DNA from: Pseudobdellovibrionaceae bacterium
GTDB lineage: Bacteria > Bdellovibrionota > Bdellovibrionia > Bdellovibrionales > JAMPXM01
Assembly: GCA_021463345.1 (NCBI GenBank)
Contig: JAJTYM010000036.1
Coordinates: 1 to 35,698, forward strand
DNA: 35,698 bases
Reading direction: 5' to 3'
Each line of letters opens with the position of its first letter. Position 1 is the stretch's first letter. The position numbers and the translations under genes are program-made. Below are positions 35,619 to 35,698 of this stretch, in pieces. The notes beneath the pieces were generated by a model. That model searched no databases. It was given only the letters and a program-made list of their open reading frames with translations, and was not told where the DNA came from.

Positions 35619-35698
35619 ATTGCGTTTACAGGACCTGGACCAGCTCAGTGTGAAGAGTTGAGCCACGGACTCTCTCGGTTGAGAATCTTGTTACTACG

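Larger units (their letters stand above)
34386..35698. mobile_element. left end of a probable tRNA-integrated element
   Basis: Immediately after the tRNA the base composition becomes AT-rich, codon use shifts to A/T-ending codons, and a tyrosine-recombinase-like gene reads away from the tRNA. This arrangement is the usual one for genomic islands inserted at a tRNA 3' end. The matching right attachment copy would lie outside the window. Confidence 0.65.

Noticed and set aside
35619-35698. Readthrough peptide with SHGLSRLR as box II of the integrase
   Set aside because: The spacing is HxxxR rather than HxxR and the segment is too short to judge; mentioned only as something to check.

Overview
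The window is high-GC DNA from a Gram-negative bacterium: there are lipoprotein signals, secreted proteins with classical signal peptides, a TlpA-type thioredoxin and an initiator tRNA of proteobacterial type with an encoded CCA end. Gene density, the many two-component proteins and the large share of secreted proteins of unknown function would fit a Bdellovibrionota or delta-proteobacterial-like lineage. That placement is inference; no marker gene here settles it. The last 1.3 kb, beyond the tRNA, is visibly more AT-rich and looks like imported DNA.

Layout. 0-6 kb: a possible partial gene end, a 19-bp hairpin, an ExoIII-type AP endonuclease, an ABC ATPase/FtsX-type permease pair, two small unknown proteins, a DUF502 membrane protein and a class III CoA-transferase. 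6-10 kb: an AT-rich intergenic stretch with two palindromes, then a translationally coupled soluble histidine kinase and REC-PAS-kinase-REC hybrid kinase, then a PTPS/QueD-like protein lacking key active-site residues. 10-13 kb: MgtE magnesium channel, an OmpR-type response regulator and a 99-residue stand-alone LuxR-type DNA-binding protein. 13-20 kb: glycerophosphodiester phosphodiesterase, a secreted unknown protein, a 2H phosphoesterase, a 680-residue Ig-repeat lipoprotein, a thioredoxin-like protein behind a small helical protein, a two-TM HAMP protein and two small unknown proteins. 20-24 kb: an HEFGH-motif lipoprotein facing a coupled pair of secreted proteins (NlpC/P60-like and LamG-like).

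24.5-31.5 kb: an eight-gene Mrp-type cation/proton antiporter operon on the minus strand, in the order F, G, fused A'-B, C, D1, D2, D3, E. Seven of the eight genes start at or inside the stop of the gene before. It has no full-length MrpA, three antiporter-like (ND4/ND5-type) subunits, and a third such subunit without the otherwise conserved TM5 glutamate. A membrane-bound hybrid histidine kinase is divergent from it across a 394-bp region.

34.2-35.7 kb: tRNA-fMet with a recognisable promoter and an AT-rich terminator-like hairpin, a cluster of palindromes, and a tyrosine-recombinase-like gene that ends before the usual C-terminal catalytic residues. This looks like the left edge of an integrated element.

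The strongest candidates for something unusual are the Mrp-type operon with its altered subunits, the PTPS-like protein with a rebuilt metal site, the secreted hydrolase-like cluster at 20-24 kb, and the tRNA-fMet junction with its palindromes and short integrase. No CRISPR array, rRNA or insertion sequence was seen.
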